Under the pieces are notes generated by a model. It was not told the DNA's origin and did no database searches. It saw nothing but the letters and a program-made list of their open reading frames with translations. The position numbers and the translations under genes were made by a program. A DNA stretch of 64,000 bases from Linnemannia hyalina (lineage: Eukaryota > Mortierellomycota > Mortierellomycetes > Mortierellales > Mortierellaceae), in the NCBI GenBank assembly GCA_019671135.1, contig JAHRHY010000021.1, positions 186,001 through 250,000 of the forward strand, written 5' to 3'. Positions 1 to 11,778 of this stretch are shown here, piece after piece. Position 1 is the first letter of the stretch; each line of letters opens with the position of its first letter.

Positions 1-1368
1 AGGGCACTGTACATTTGCGGGAGTTGTCGATTACGATGACGATTTTGAAGTTTCATTATACCACGGCGCTGGACTTTGTGGCCGAGGACCTCTCCTTCCT
101 CATCTGCAGTATCATTACCGCCCTCCGCCCTGATCGGACTGATTCCCAACCAACAAAATTCGTCTCCAGGATACCTGATGCACTTTCCAAATCTCAAAGC
201 CTCGTCTACATCAGCATCCGAGTCCGAGCCGCGGTTCGTCCTCCCCTTGGAGCTGCACACGGTTGACAGAATTCAACCTATATACTCGCATATGATGGAT
301 ATTGGTATTGCGGGAAATAAGGCGTGGAACTGCTAGGACTTGCGGACACTCAGGACGGGAATCAAGGGTCTGGACACCAAGGAGTGCATGTTGCGCGCGC
401 GACCGATCTCTGGAGGACTGGGTAGAGGAAGCATATACTGGCGAGACGCGGACAGTCCAATATCTGGCTTTTGGACGGTAATGGCAATGGCAATGGTACG
501 AATGATCCGAATCTTTTTTTTTTGGGGCCCAGATGTTAGCGGCGATGAAGGCGGGGACGGCCCTGCCTTCTGGTGTCGTGCTGCTAGACGATGACTATTG
601 CTTTTCGATCGAGGCACGCGTCGGCCGCCATCTGTTGCGGTTCGAGAAACTGAAGAGTGTTGGACTCGGTTACAAGAGCTGGCATCCTTACTAGATAATT
701 ATAGATGTTATTATTTCGACTTACTAATGCCAAATATATTGTCTACAGCACCCTCGTTAGAAGTGACAGTTTGGTGGACATTTGACATGGGAGTAATGGA
801 TAGATCTGATGTTATAGAGTCGCCCGGTCGGCATGATCAGGTCATTTTGAAGCGAAGGAAGCGGCATGTTCATAGTGGTACCGACACGTGGGAAAAGAAA
901 ACTCGATCGAAGTGACACCACTTTCCCAGCCTAGGAGTGCTGCGTTACCTCCCCCCCCTTTTCTCCGCCTTATTATTTTTCCCGAGTTCCATTCCCAGTT
1001 GCGTGGGTGAGTAATGTGTCCAATTGTCTTACGAACTCTGATCGGCAGTTTTGTTGCCGTCAGCGACTGAGAAACCCCAATTGCTCCATTTTCATTGCTC
1101 CTTACTTGTAGCTGTGTGAACTAAATCTCGTCCTTTTTTTTTTTTTTTTGTCTCCGCGAGCTCTTCAGGGTCCACGAAGGTTCTTATCTGGTGTCAAATG
1201 TCACCCTTTTTTCGGTTCATCCAACTCAACATCCAATTAGCACTGCAACAGTAGTACGTTTTCTCACTCATTTTTATTTCCTCAGCCAGCCTGGATCCAT
1301 TACCAATGCCGCATGTCGGTTCTGTACAATATAGAAAACAAAAAGGTTCTAACTCTCAACTATTTTCT
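1..1368. other. Left-edge region, mostly unexplained
   Basis: No convincing complete gene is visible. On the minus strand an open frame of about 85 codons runs from roughly position 267 off the left edge, directly after a TGA; it contains an acidic stretch (SDSDADVDEALRFG) and could be an internal exon of a gene continuing to the left. It has no obvious start or splice site, so this is weak. From 650 to 1300 the DNA is AT-rich, with a T-run near 1134-1149 and a C-run near 951-958, typical of intergenic sequence here. Several plus-strand frames of 80-105 codons overlap but show no family signature. Confidence 0.3.
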
Positions 1369-2784
1369 CTACAACTTGGCGTTCATCATGAGGCGCTGAG
1401 AAATCTCAGGGTACATATCCTCCTTGATCATGCCATAGAAGACACCGGCTTTGGCCTTGGGGGCAATCTTGAGGGCGACTTGCTTGGCGAGCTCGACGGT
1501 GCCTTCGACGCCCTCAGCAATGGCATCGACGAGGTGCGAGGAGAGGGCCTCCTGGGCGCTGAAGCGCTTGGCCTCGAGGACGCAGGAGCGGTAGACGTGG
1601 GGGTGCATCTTATAGCGGAGGAGGGCCGACATGCCGGCGGGCAAGGGCGAAGGGAGATCAATCTCGTTCTATTATTGTGTTTGTGTTTGTTTGTGGGGAA
1701 TGGGGAGACAAGGTTAGAGATGTGTGTTAACTGTTCACACGACTGTGCATCCGGGGACGGAGAAATTAAAGCCGATCGAGGAGAGAAAAAAATGAAGAGT
1801 ATTTACCATGCACATGAAGCCGCGATCGCTGCGCATGACTCTGTAGTCGTGGGCCATGGCCATGAGGCATCCACCGGCGAAGGCGTGTCTATTTCGTTCG
1901 TTTGATACAAGGCAGGTGGAGATATTAAGTTAGCGATGGTGTGGATAGTCGTCAGATCCAACTTTGTAGGCTCAAGTCGAGAAATGTCCGTCGCGCCTAA
2001 TTGAAGGAGTGCCAACTGGTGCGACTGAACTTTAATTATTTCACCCACGGGGAACATCAGAGAGCAAGAAGAGGGCAAGCAAGAAGGAAGGAAGGAGTAG
2101 GCGATCAAAGTGACAAAGAAGGCAATGATCGAAGAAGTATGTGTGAAAAAGATAAAAAAGCAGACAAAGACAAGAAAAAGATGATGAACAAGAACTGAAG
2201 GACGGATACTAATGCAAGCGAAGAATAAAAAAAACAACAATCCTGGACCCCACATTGATGATTCATTTCTTCCCTCGGACACACATGGACACACATGAGG
2301 GAGGACGAAGAAAGAAACAGAAAAATATCCCACGAAGCATTGAGCAGAAGAAGATGGAAATGACACGAAAAATCGACACTCTTCATTCTCTTTCCTCTTC
2401 CCGCTCTCGCAAATCGATCACAATTGAAAGAGGAACGTACCCGTTGAGGCAAGCAATGGTAGGGATGCCAAAGAGGAGGATCTTGTTGAGCATGGGCATG
2501 AAGGTATGGTCGGTGAAGCCGGGGATAGAGAAGGCCTTCTCCATATCAAGACCGTTAGAGTAGAACTTGTCCTGGCCGCGGGTCATGAGGGCAGCCTCGG
2601 TGAGCTCCTCTTTGTCGACGACCTCGGCGACGTGGTCGAGGGCGTCGCAGATGGCCTTGCACATTTCGGGGGTGAATCTGTTTTCCTTGTCAACCATGGT
2701 CATGATGAAGAGGGGACCCTCGCGGGTGATCTCGAGGAGGTGCTTGCCCTCGGTGGGGAAGACGACTTTTTGAGCGGAGACCAT
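1369..2784 (-). CDS. Enoyl-CoA hydratase/isomerase family protein, peroxisomal type
   Basis: Crotonase-fold enzyme, probably a delta3,delta2-enoyl-CoA isomerase that lets unsaturated fatty acids enter beta-oxidation. Three exons, 2784-2441, 1888-1807 and 1668-1369, join in phase to 241 residues, starting at the ATG of MVSAQKVVF. The first oxyanion-hole segment is KFYSNGLDME (around residue 80) and the second is ACLNGHAFAGG, whose Gly codon is split by intron 1. The Glu in MNEIDLPSP, at the exon 2/3 junction, is the likely acid/base by position in the family. The protein ends in Ala-Lys-Leu, a PTS1-type signal, so I infer the peroxisome. Intron 1 is 552 nt, long for this window, and intron 2 is 138 nt. 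The gene is divergent from methionine synthase. The exact reaction (isomerase or hydratase) cannot be settled from the sequence. Confidence 0.85.
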
Positions 2785-3806
2785 TGTTGTAGTGAAAAGT
2801 TGAAGTGGAAGGGAGTGTGGTGAGGTTAAGGTGAGAATGAGAAAAGAAAAAGGGAGAGAAAGACGAGCGTGAGTGTGTGCGTTGAGTGAATGAAAAAAGA
2901 AGAAGAAGAAGAATAAAAAGAAGACCTGGTCCGACAAAGTGTACACTTCTTTGAAAGGGCAAGGTGGAGTGGACTTTCTCGCTCCGTGTGGTGTGTGTGT
3001 GAAGGAAAGGATAAAAAGCGAGCCGCGAATCTCCAGGACCCAGGGACAGAGACCTGTCGAGGGAAGCCATGCCCACAAGGAAAAAAAAACGAAAAACCGA
3101 TCGGCACGTGATAACTACCTTTCTCTTGATTCTTAGTGGCGCTGATCTCTCTTTCACTCAACCACGCATAATAGGGACCCGAGCAGCCCGCAGCTGGACC
3201 AGGCGTGTTACGATTCTTAAGAAGCAATAATGTGAATTGGATATGATACCGTGCATGGCTCAGCTAGCAAGAGACTCCAGTCAGTACGTTGCCTGACTCA
3301 ACGTTGCCTTCTCAGTCTCGCCCTGAAATAATTTTACTTTCCGTCTCCAGATATGCTTGCGACAGCAAGAGAGGGTCTCACAAGTATTGCAATTCGGTCA
3401 GTGATATTCACTTCAATGCAGTCAATTATCCTCTCCACATTGTGCCTGCCAGTTCAGCCGTAGTTCTCCTGTTTTTCGCCATAGTCGTATGAATTGCCAA
3501 TTGAACGTCCAACAGTCATAGAAAGTGCTTATGTCCAGCTCCGCTCGGTGTTTCTTGCTTCTTTTTCGACCTGTCATTCTTGCGTGCTTCTTGATGGTCA
3601 TTCAAAAAGCAGTCCGAGGTTCTTTCTGAGCCCACATCCTCCCCCAACCCATTTTTTTACTTCTTTGTTCTTCACACTCCTCTCTCCTTCTTACCCTTTG
3701 CCCGCTCGTCCCTCTTCTCACCTTTTCTTCTTCTTCCCCATCCCTTTTCTTATTCCTTCTTCACCTCTCCCTTCCTCATCCTCCTTTCCTCTATACTCCT
3801 TCCATA
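2785..3806. promoter_or_regulatory. Divergent promoter region between the isomerase and metH
   Basis: About 1 kb separates the two divergently transcribed genes. The metH-proximal 165 bases (about 3639-3802) are almost pure C/T on the plus strand and end in TCCATAATG at the start codon, a usual fungal core-promoter/5' leader look. On the isomerase side, about 2784-2930 is rich in A/G on the plus strand, so it is pyrimidine-rich in the sense of that gene. No specific factor site is recognised. Confidence 0.5.
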
Positions 3807-6800
3807 ATGACTACAGCCCCCATCGGTATTGTCTTGAATCAACCCTCTAGAACCGACAGCAAACGAATGCCGAACAGTAACAACGACGCGGGAAGCAGGG
3901 AAAGTAGTACACAGGAACAGCAATCTAACTCCGCGACTCGTACATATCGATAATGCACTTACCTGAATAGATGTCCAGGCGTACCTGGAAAAGACTCTCA
4001 AGGAGAGGATCATGTATATCGACGGAGCCATGGGAACCATGATCCAACGTCTTCGCTTGTCCGAGGAAGACTTTAGAGGTAACTTTTTTTTTTTTTTTTT
4101 TGGGGGGGGGAATACAAAAGAAGGTTGGACGTGTGAGAGACAACAAGAGGAAGATGGATGACAAGACTGATCCCACATGCTGTGACTCTTTTCATATGTC
4201 ACCTTCTTTGCCTTCTCTGCCTTCTTATTTTTTTGAGTTGGAATCCGATCTTATCAACTCGCTGGTTGTCAATGAAAAAAAAATATCATGGGTTGGCGGG
4301 TTCACACCGGACAAAGAAAAAAAAAAACAATCGTGTCTCTCTCATCGTCCAGTTATCGAGCACCATTTTTTACTCACTCATATGCCTTCACTTTGCAATC
4401 GAACCATCAATAGGCGAGGAATTCAAGAACCATACCAAGGATCTCAAGGGAAACAACGATATGTTGGTCTTCACCCTGCCAGACGCCATCGAGCACATCC
4501 ACTGGCAGTACCTCGACGCAGGAGCAGACATGGTCGAGACCAACACCTTCTCCTCAACATCCATCGCTCAATTGGATTACGGTCTGGAGAACGAGGCCTA
4601 CAGGATGAACAAGGTCGCTGCAGAGGTCGCCAAGCGTGCCTGTGATAGGGTATGTATGCCAAATAGTTGTGTTATGTTGTGTTGTGTTTTTGTTGTCTTG
4701 TGGTCTAGTTTGTTTGTTGACAAATTTTAGATGTGCAACATCAACAATGCAAAAAAATAATATGGAAAATCAGCAAAAGAGACAAACAACAAAGCAAGGA
4801 GCAAGCGTAAAAGGAGATCTCGTGGAAGATATCTTTCAATCGCCTTGCCGGCTACCAGCAAACATACACACAAAAAGAGACCTCATGGATGCATTACAAC
4901 TACAACTCCAACTCCAACCACGTTTTCTATCGCCTCGCTGACTGACCTGCGATCGTGAACCAAATAGTGATCGTATGAGTGACAGACAAACTAACACATA
5001 TCTCTTCAATCGCTTTATAGGTAACTGCGCAAACGCCAGATCGCCCTCGCTTTGTCTGCGGTGCTTTGGGACCCACCAACAGAACCTGCTCAATCTCGCC
5101 CTCGGTCGAGAACCCTGCCTTCAGAAACGTCACCTTTGACGAGTTGGTCGAGGCGTACAAGGAGCAGACTAGAGGTCTTTTGGATGGAGGCGCTGATATT
5201 CTCTTGGTCGAGACCATTTTCGATACCCTTAACGCCAAGGCTGCGCTTTTCGCCATCGACCTCTGCTTCGCCGAGGGCTGCCGCGTGACACCCGTCTTTG
5301 TTTCGGGAACAATTGTCGATATGTCTGGACGCACGCTCAGTGGACAGACTGGAGAGGCGTTTGTTGTTTCGATGAAGCACGCAAACCCTATGGCCATTGG
5401 TCTCAACTGTGCCTTGGGAGCAGATCAGATGCGCCCCTTCATTTACAACATTGGCCAAGCCGCCAAGACCCATGTTATCTGCTACCCTAACGCTGTAAGT
5501 CTCTTGAAATATCAGGGCCAGCATTGTTCTTTTGCTTCATTGATTTCCGTCAACTGAAACCCAGGAACATGACTCACTAACTATTTTTCCCGCTAAATTT
5601 CTCCCTACAGGGTCTTCCTAACGCTTTCGGAGAGTACGACGAGTCGCCCGAAGACATGGCCAAGCAGGTTGTGGTGTTTGCACAAGAGGGCTTGGTTTCG
5701 ATCATCGGAGGATGCTGCGGTACCACTCCCGACCATATCCGCGCCATTGCCAATGCTTGCAAGTCTTATGCACCCCGCAAGTTTGAGAAGGATCCCGTCA
5801 TCAGCGGCATGCTGCTTTCAGGATTGGAGCCCCTCCGCGTCGACCAGTCCACCAACTTTGTCAACATTGGAGAGCGCTGCAACGTTGCTGGATCACGCAA
5901 GTTCGCCCGCCACGTCTTGAAGGGCCAGTACGACGAGTGTCTCGCCATTGCGCGAGCCCAGGTCGAGAGCGGAGCCCAGATTGTCGATGTCAACTTTGAC
6001 GAAGGAATGTTGGATGGTGTCGCCGCTATGACCCGCTTCCTCAACCTGCTGAGCAGTGATCCCGATGTCTCCAAGGTTCCTCTTATGGTCGATTCGTCCA
6101 ACTTTGCTGTTATCGAGGCAGGATTGAAGTGCGCTCAGGGAAAGTGCATCGTCAACAGTATCTCCCTCAAGGCTGGTGAGGAAGAGTTCATTCGCCAGGC
6201 TACTATTGTTCGTCGTTTCGGTGCTGCTGTCGTCGTCATGGCTTTCGATGAGCTCGGGCAGGCTGATACTAAAGAGCGCAAGTTTGAGATCTGTTCGCGC
6301 TCGTACCATATCCTCGTGGACCAGGTGGGATTCAACCCCAACGACATCATCTTTGATCCCAACATTCTCACCATCTGTACCGGTATGGAGGAGCACAACA
6401 ACTACGGAGTCGAGTTCATTGAGGCCATCAAGTTAATCAAGGCCAACTTGCCAGGCGCCAAGATCAGTGGAGGTGTCTCCAACTTGTCCTTCTCCTTCCG
6501 TGGTATGGAGATCATTCGTGAGGCCATGCACTCTGTTTTCCTGTACCACGCTATCAAGGTCGGCATGGATATGGGTATCGTCAACGCCGGTTTCTTGACA
6601 GTCTACGATGACATTCCCAAGGATCTCTTGCAGCTCTGCGAGGACGCTGTCTGGAACCGTGACCCCGAGGTGACCGACAAGTTGCTCGCCTATGCCCAGG
6701 CCAACGCCAAGGGTGCCAAGAAGGAGGCCGAGACCGAGGAATGGCGCCTCAAGCCCGTCGCCGAGCGTTTGTCGTACGCCTTGGTCAAAGGAATCGTCAA

Positions 6801-8529
6801 GTTCATTGTGGAGGATACTGAGGAGGCGCGCCAGGATCTGCAAAAGTACCCCCGCCCCTTGAACGTTATTGAAGGTCCCTTGATGAGCGGTATGAGTATT
6901 GTCGGAGACCTCTTCGGAGCCGGAAAGATGTTCTTGCCTCAGGTCATCAAGTCTGCTCGTGTCATGAAGACCGCCGTCGCCCATTTGATTCCTTTCATGG
7001 AGATTGAGCGTCTCAAGAACATTGCCGAGCAGGGTCTCGCTGACGATGACAACTGGTATTCTGGCACCGTTCTCATGGCGACTGTCAAGGGTGATGTCCA
7101 CGATATCGGCAAGAACATTGTGGCCGTCGTTCTCGGATGCAACAACTACAGAGTCATCGATCTCGGAGTCATGACCCCCTGCGACAAGATTATCCAGACC
7201 GCCATCAAGGAGAAGGTCGATATCATTGGACTGTCGGGACTTATTACTCCTTCGCTCGACGAGATGATTCACGTTGCTAAGGAGGCTGAGCGCGCTGGAT
7301 TGAAGATCCCCATCTTGATTGGTGGCGCCACCACCTCCAAGACCCACACAGCCGTCAAGGTCGCTCCCCGCTACGCTCAGCCCGCCATTCACGTCCTGGA
7401 TGCCTCCAAGAGTGTCGTCGTCGTGTCGAGCTTGCTGGATGACAAGGTCAGGGAGGACTTTATTGACGACATCAACGAGGAGTACGCGGAGATTCGCGAG
7501 GACCACTACGACGGACTCAAGGATCGCCGCTACCTCACCTTGGCTGCTGCCCGTGAACAAAGAATGGTTTTGGACTGGACCCAGGAGAAGATCATCAAGC
7601 CCTCGTTCATGGGCACCAAGGTCTTCAAGGACATTGACCTCAACTCCGTGATCAGCCATATCGACTGGAGCCCTTTCTTCCAGGTCTGGCAGCTTCGTGG
7701 CAAGTACCCTAACCGTGGATACCCCAAGATCTTTAACGACGAGACGGTTGGTGCCGAGGCCAAGAAGTTGCACGATGAGGCTCTTGCTATGATGAAGACG
7801 ATGATCGACAAGAAGCAGCTCACTGCCACCGGTATTGTCGGCTTCTACCCTGCCAACAGCGTCGGCGATGATATCGAGATCTACGAGGACGAGACCCGCT
7901 CCAAGGTTGTTGCCAAGTTTTATGGATTGAGACAGCAGGCCGAGAAGGAGAAGGAGTCGAACGAGAAATACATGTGTCTCTCGGATTTCGTCGCCCCCAA
8001 GGAGAGTGGTATTGCCGACTACTTGTCGATGTTTGCCGTCACCTCTGGTTTCGGATGCGATGAGCTCTGCGAGAAGTTCAAGGCCAATCACGATGACTAC
8101 AGCTCGATCATGGCCAAGTCTCTGGCTGACCGTCTTGCTGAGGCCTTTGCCGAGAAGTTACACGAGGATATTCGTCGCGAGCACTGGGGATATGCCCCTG
8201 ACGAGGCCATGAATGTCAGTGACATGTTGTCGATCAAGTACCAGGGTATCCGCCCTGCTCCTGGTTACCCCTCGCAGCCTGACCACACCGAGAAGAAAAC
8301 GATGTGGGAGTTGGGCAACATCGAAGCTCAGACTGGTATCAGCTTGACCGAGTCCTTGGCCATGGATCCCGGCGCATCTGTCTCTGCTATTGTTTTCGGA
8401 CGCGGCCAGTACTTTGCCGTGGGCAAGGTCAGTGAGGACCAGATCACGGACTACTCTGCACGCAAGAACATGGAGAAGCGCGAGGTTGAGACCTGGCTCG
8501 GATCCATCCTCGCCTACGACAACGAGTAG
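3807..8529 (+). CDS. metH: Cobalamin-dependent methionine synthase
   Basis: Transfers the methyl group of 5-methyltetrahydrofolate to homocysteine through methylcobalamin (EC 2.1.1.13). Five exons, 3807-3825, 3971-4078, 4414-4649, 5021-5494 and 5611-8529, join in phase to 1251 residues, close to the 1265 of the human enzyme. All modules are visible in order: the homocysteine domain ([24 protein letters not shown], zinc Cys in GLNCALGAD and the CC pair of [10 protein letters not shown]), the folate domain ([14 protein letters not shown]), the cobalamin domain with the axial-His motif DVHDIGKN near residue 775 and [10 protein letters not shown], and the AdoMet reactivation domain with [15 protein letters not shown] near residue 1160. 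No catalytic motif is broken. The first coding exon is only 19 nt (MTTAPI plus one base), chosen for phase and the GTATTG donor; it is the least certain part. Ascomycete and basidiomycete fungi normally rely on B12-independent MetE, so this supports an early-diverging fungus. Confidence 0.96.
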
Positions 8530-10589
8530 TTTTTTTCTCTTGCTCGTCAGCACCAGTGCTCTATCTCTTCATCTTTCTTAGAACCCCCCTATTTCTTTTT
8601 TCTTTTCTCCTTCTGTTCATAGTTACTTGTACATGCTATAAAAGTCGACCCTTTTTTTATTCTACGTTTTGCTGTGCATAATGTCTATTCATTTAGGTGT
8701 TCAGCTATCTCGGCGCTTCCCGTGTAAGCAAGCTAGAGGAAGGCGTTCACTGCGAGCGTGTCTGGGTCAAAATTTGGAGTTATTGGCGGAGCGGGTCGTA
8801 AAACTGAAAAGGAAGGTGAACTGGGGCCATTCAAATGGCATTTTCACTAGAAACGACATTTGTGTTACAATCAAAGGATCAACTCAACCCCTCCATGCCG
8901 AACCCTTAAGCACCTTCCTTTTTAATTTTACGACCCGCTCCGCCCAAAACTCCAAATTTTGACCCAGACACGCTCACTGCGTGAGGGTCTTTGCTGCGCG
9001 AAGATTGAAAATTGGAACTGGATTCCAACCCACGTAGAGAGGGGATGGCCGCGAGACTAGAAACTTGACAACATTTGCTGGAAAATTCCTTGAACGCAGC
9101 AGACGTTTGGTTTTGTTGTGGGGCGAAGGAAGATGATTCATTTGGGTTGTGGTTGGGTGCATCTCACTGTGTGTTTTTTCGATTGTGGTCATAGGTGACA
9201 ATAGGAAAAGGAGTTTCGTATCAATATATTGTGCTAGTGGGACATACTGAGTGACAATGCCTTTTGCCCGTCATATCATTGACGCGGAGAAAAACGTATT
9301 CGTCTCATATGTTCGCGTCCAAGGGGGCTCAAAGGCAGTACAGCTTGTTTTCGACCAAAAAACGCGTCCTGTTTGACTATCCGTCACGTGAAATCTTTAC
9401 GCGGGAATGCATATTTTCATCCTCTTCGTCTCGGACCCCTTCTAGAAGAGGCCCTTGATGCGTTACTATTGGTTTGAATGCCGATACGCTTTTATCCCCA
9501 TGTTTTCAGACAGATGGACCTAAAAATCGAACCAGGAGACATAGCTGACTGACAGTGACACGGACGTGTGGTTTCAGGTGTAGTCTTTTTTCTCATTGCT
9601 TTTGTTTTTCTTTTGCACGAGCTATTTTCATGAACATTTTATGTATTTTTTTTTCTACAGGGTAAAGTGGAATAAGGAAGGGTGACGAAGGGGGAAGAAA
9701 GGAAGGAGTGAAAAAAAAAAGGGAACGCGACGCGGTTGCTTTTAAGGTAGACAGTTAGCCAATCAAAACAAAGCTTCGAGGGCGAAGAGAGGGGGATCTA
9801 AAACGCCATTAGGACGATTAACATTTGTCCCTGACGAGCCTGACGAATCATTGCCATCAACAAGTGCGGCCTGGGCATTGTTCATCGTTGACTTTTTGCC
9901 TTTGTTCATTCAATTCCCTATTCATGATGTGTATTTCCCATCAACGAGGCACCCGTGAGTCACGACTATGCTGATTCCTTTCACCGTTCACCTCTTAATC
10001 CAAACCAACTACCTCCTTGATTTTCCACGTCCTTGTCTCTCTCTTCCCATTCACTCCACACTCACACACACACACACACCTTTCGAGTATTTCTTCCATT
10101 TCTTCATTGTGCGCGTAAACAGTATCCTAGGATAACCCTTTCTTCTAACCCAGGCTATAACAAGCAAGTGCACCATCATCAGGAACTTGAGTGGTAAAAG
10201 TTGACGGTTTACATGTGGCAGGGCATGGATATCAACCTAGGTAGTAAGGACAGGAGGCAATAGCCGATGCAGCGAGGCTTGAATGAAGGAAGGCCAGGGC
10301 AGCAAGAATAGCAGACAAATCACACCCTTGTTCTCTTCTTGCTTTTTTTTGTTTTTTTTTGTTTCCAGGGGTCTGGGCTAATTTACTAAGAAGGTGGGTA
10401 CTAAGTAATTCTATTGTGACCCTTCGCACGTACAAATTGGATTCCATATCCCCCTTGACCTTGCTCTTCATTTTCAAATGGCTTCTTCTCTTCTATTTTT
10501 CAAAGTTGTCTACTTGTGTTCCCCCTCATTCAAGCCTTTGTTTCCTTATACCTACTTGCACATTTGTAACATCCACTGCTCCTTCAAAT
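8530..10589. other. Intergenic region between metH and the GH16 gene
   Basis: About 2 kb with no supportable gene. It holds the presumed metH 3' UTR (T-rich from 8529), the MITE at 8755-8974, a (CA)n run near 10062-10078 and a pyrimidine-rich leader before the GH16 start. Short open frames occur on both strands, but none has composition or motifs suggesting a protein. Confidence 0.6.
8755..8974. mobile_element. Short inverted-repeat transposon (MITE-like)
   Basis: The left arm (about 8755-8818, starting AGCGTGTCTGGGTCAAAATT) is repeated in reverse complement in the right arm (about 8910-8974), with only a few mismatches over some 64 bases. The 90-odd bases between them have no coding capacity. 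The element is flanked by CACTGCG on the left (8748-8754) and right (8975-8981), extended to 8 bases if the preceding T is shared with the element end. This fits a 7-8 bp target-site duplication. Size, long arms and duplication suit a non-autonomous DNA transposon mobilised in trans, perhaps hAT-like given an 8 bp duplication. The superfamily is an inference. Confidence 0.8.
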
Positions 10590-11675
10590 ATGAAGTTTCG
10601 CAAGACATCAACTGGGCTCTTCTCGTTGGCGCTCACGCTTGCACTGGTTACAAGCATTGGCTCCTCGGCCATTGTACCCTCGACACCCGCCGCCGACAGC
10701 AACAATGAACCAGTCATAGCTAATGCCGATACAACCAACATAGCCTTGGATATCTCAGCACCAGGAAGCATTATACAAGTGAGCACCAACGTCCGCATTG
10801 GCAGCGGCTACAGCGCAGACCCCGCCCTGTTCTCCAACGAATTCGACTTCAACTTCAACGAGACCGAGACCAGTCCAAGCCCAAACTCCAATTCCATGGG
10901 CCACCTTTCAGTGTCAAGTCCTGTCAAACATCCACTACCAGTCCGGCCATTCGTCGACCCCCTCTCCTCCTATCACGTCACAGTTCCTCCAAACTACGTT
11001 ATCCCAGACGGGACAGGACCTCTCCGGTGGAGTTGTGTCTACAACCGGCGCAACGTCGTGATGACCCCTTGGGGCACCCAGATCTTGATCACCAAGAGCA
11101 ACGGTCTGCCCATACCCGCGCCTCCAGGAAGCAAACGACCTCCACATCCGGGGCGACCTTACAATTGCGGAGAGATGATCTCGAGAGATAGGGGTATTGG
11201 GTATGGGAAGTATTCGGTGGATATGGTGTCGACGGACCTGCGGGGTCATGTCACGGCGATGTTCTTGATTGCTCATAGTAGTGCCCCTGGAGGGGGTAGT
11301 GAGATCGATATTGAGTTGACGGGTTTGGATCCGACGGCTGCTTGGTTGACGGTTTGGAAGGGGTCTACTCAGCAAGCTGTCAAGGTTCCGCTTGGGTTTG
11401 ATGCGTCCAAGGGATGGCATACATACTCTGTTGAATGGCAGCCAGAGTTCATTGCTTGGTCGGTGGATGGAAAGGAGGTCTTGAGGAGGACGGATCTTTG
11501 GACTGCTGACCCGCGAACGCCTGGAGTCGAGTATAAGCTCGCGATGAACTCTTGGACGCATGACGAGGAGGAGGATCTTTGGGCGGGCAAGTTTTACTGG
11601 CCTGCGAACCGACGGCAGCCGGTGATGGGTCAGTTCCGGAATGTGAGGTTTATACCCGCAGCGAAGCTAAGATAA
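10590..11675 (+). CDS. Secreted glycoside hydrolase family 16 protein
   Basis: Predicted extracellular or cell-wall enzyme acting on beta-glucan or on glucan-chitin links. The frame is intronless and gives 361 residues from MKFRKTSTGL. A hydrophobic N-terminus (FSLALTLALVTSIGSSA) looks like a signal peptide. The GH16 catalytic signature ExDxE is present as EIDIE at residues 238-242 (nucleophile Glu238, assisting Asp240, acid/base Glu242). It is preceded by GHVTAMFLIAHSS and followed by GWHTYSVEWQPEFIAWSVDGKEV, the usual second half of the jelly-roll. An upstream Cys (RWSCVYN) and CGEMISRDR resemble Crh-type transglycosylases. Residues 30-120 are Ser/Pro/Asn-rich, probably a linker. No GPI signal or carbohydrate-binding module is seen at the C-terminus. 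Substrate is not decided by the sequence. Confidence 0.9.
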   Translation: MKFRKTSTGLFSLALTLALVTSIGSSAIVPSTPAADSNNEPVIANADTTNIALDISAPGSIIQVSTNVRIGSGYSADPALFSNEFDFNFNETETSPSPNSNSMGHLSVSSPVKHPLPVRPFVDPLSSYHVTVPPNYVIPDGTGPLRWSCVYNRRNVVMTPWGTQILITKSNGLPIPAPPGSKRPPHPGRPYNCGEMISRDRGIGYGKYSVDMVSTDLRGHVTAMFLIAHSSAPGGGSEIDIELTGLDPTAAWLTVWKGSTQQAVKVPLGFDASKGWHTYSVEWQPEFIAWSVDGKEVLRRTDLWTADPRTPGVEYKLAMNSWTHDEEEDLWAGKFYWPANRRQPVMGQFRNVRFIPAAKLR

Positions 11676-11778
11676 TAAACCATTGTGTCCACCACTCTGC
11701 TCAAAATATCCTTTTGAAAAATGATATGTATTGTTTTGAATATGCAAAATAGTGGTGGTGGTGGTAGTGGTAGGTAAA

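Noticed and set aside
4636..5020. Coding potential within metH intron 3 (short plus-strand frame)
   Set aside because: It begins at a GTATGT donor and ends before a TTATAG acceptor that restores the metH frame exactly; treated as intron.
6433..8091. A 552-codon open frame on the minus strand inside metH
   Set aside because: It lies antisense to the strongly conserved metH exon. Codon bias of metH (few codons whose complement is a stop) explains the open frame, and its sequence is a Leu/Val/Asp-rich shadow with no domain.
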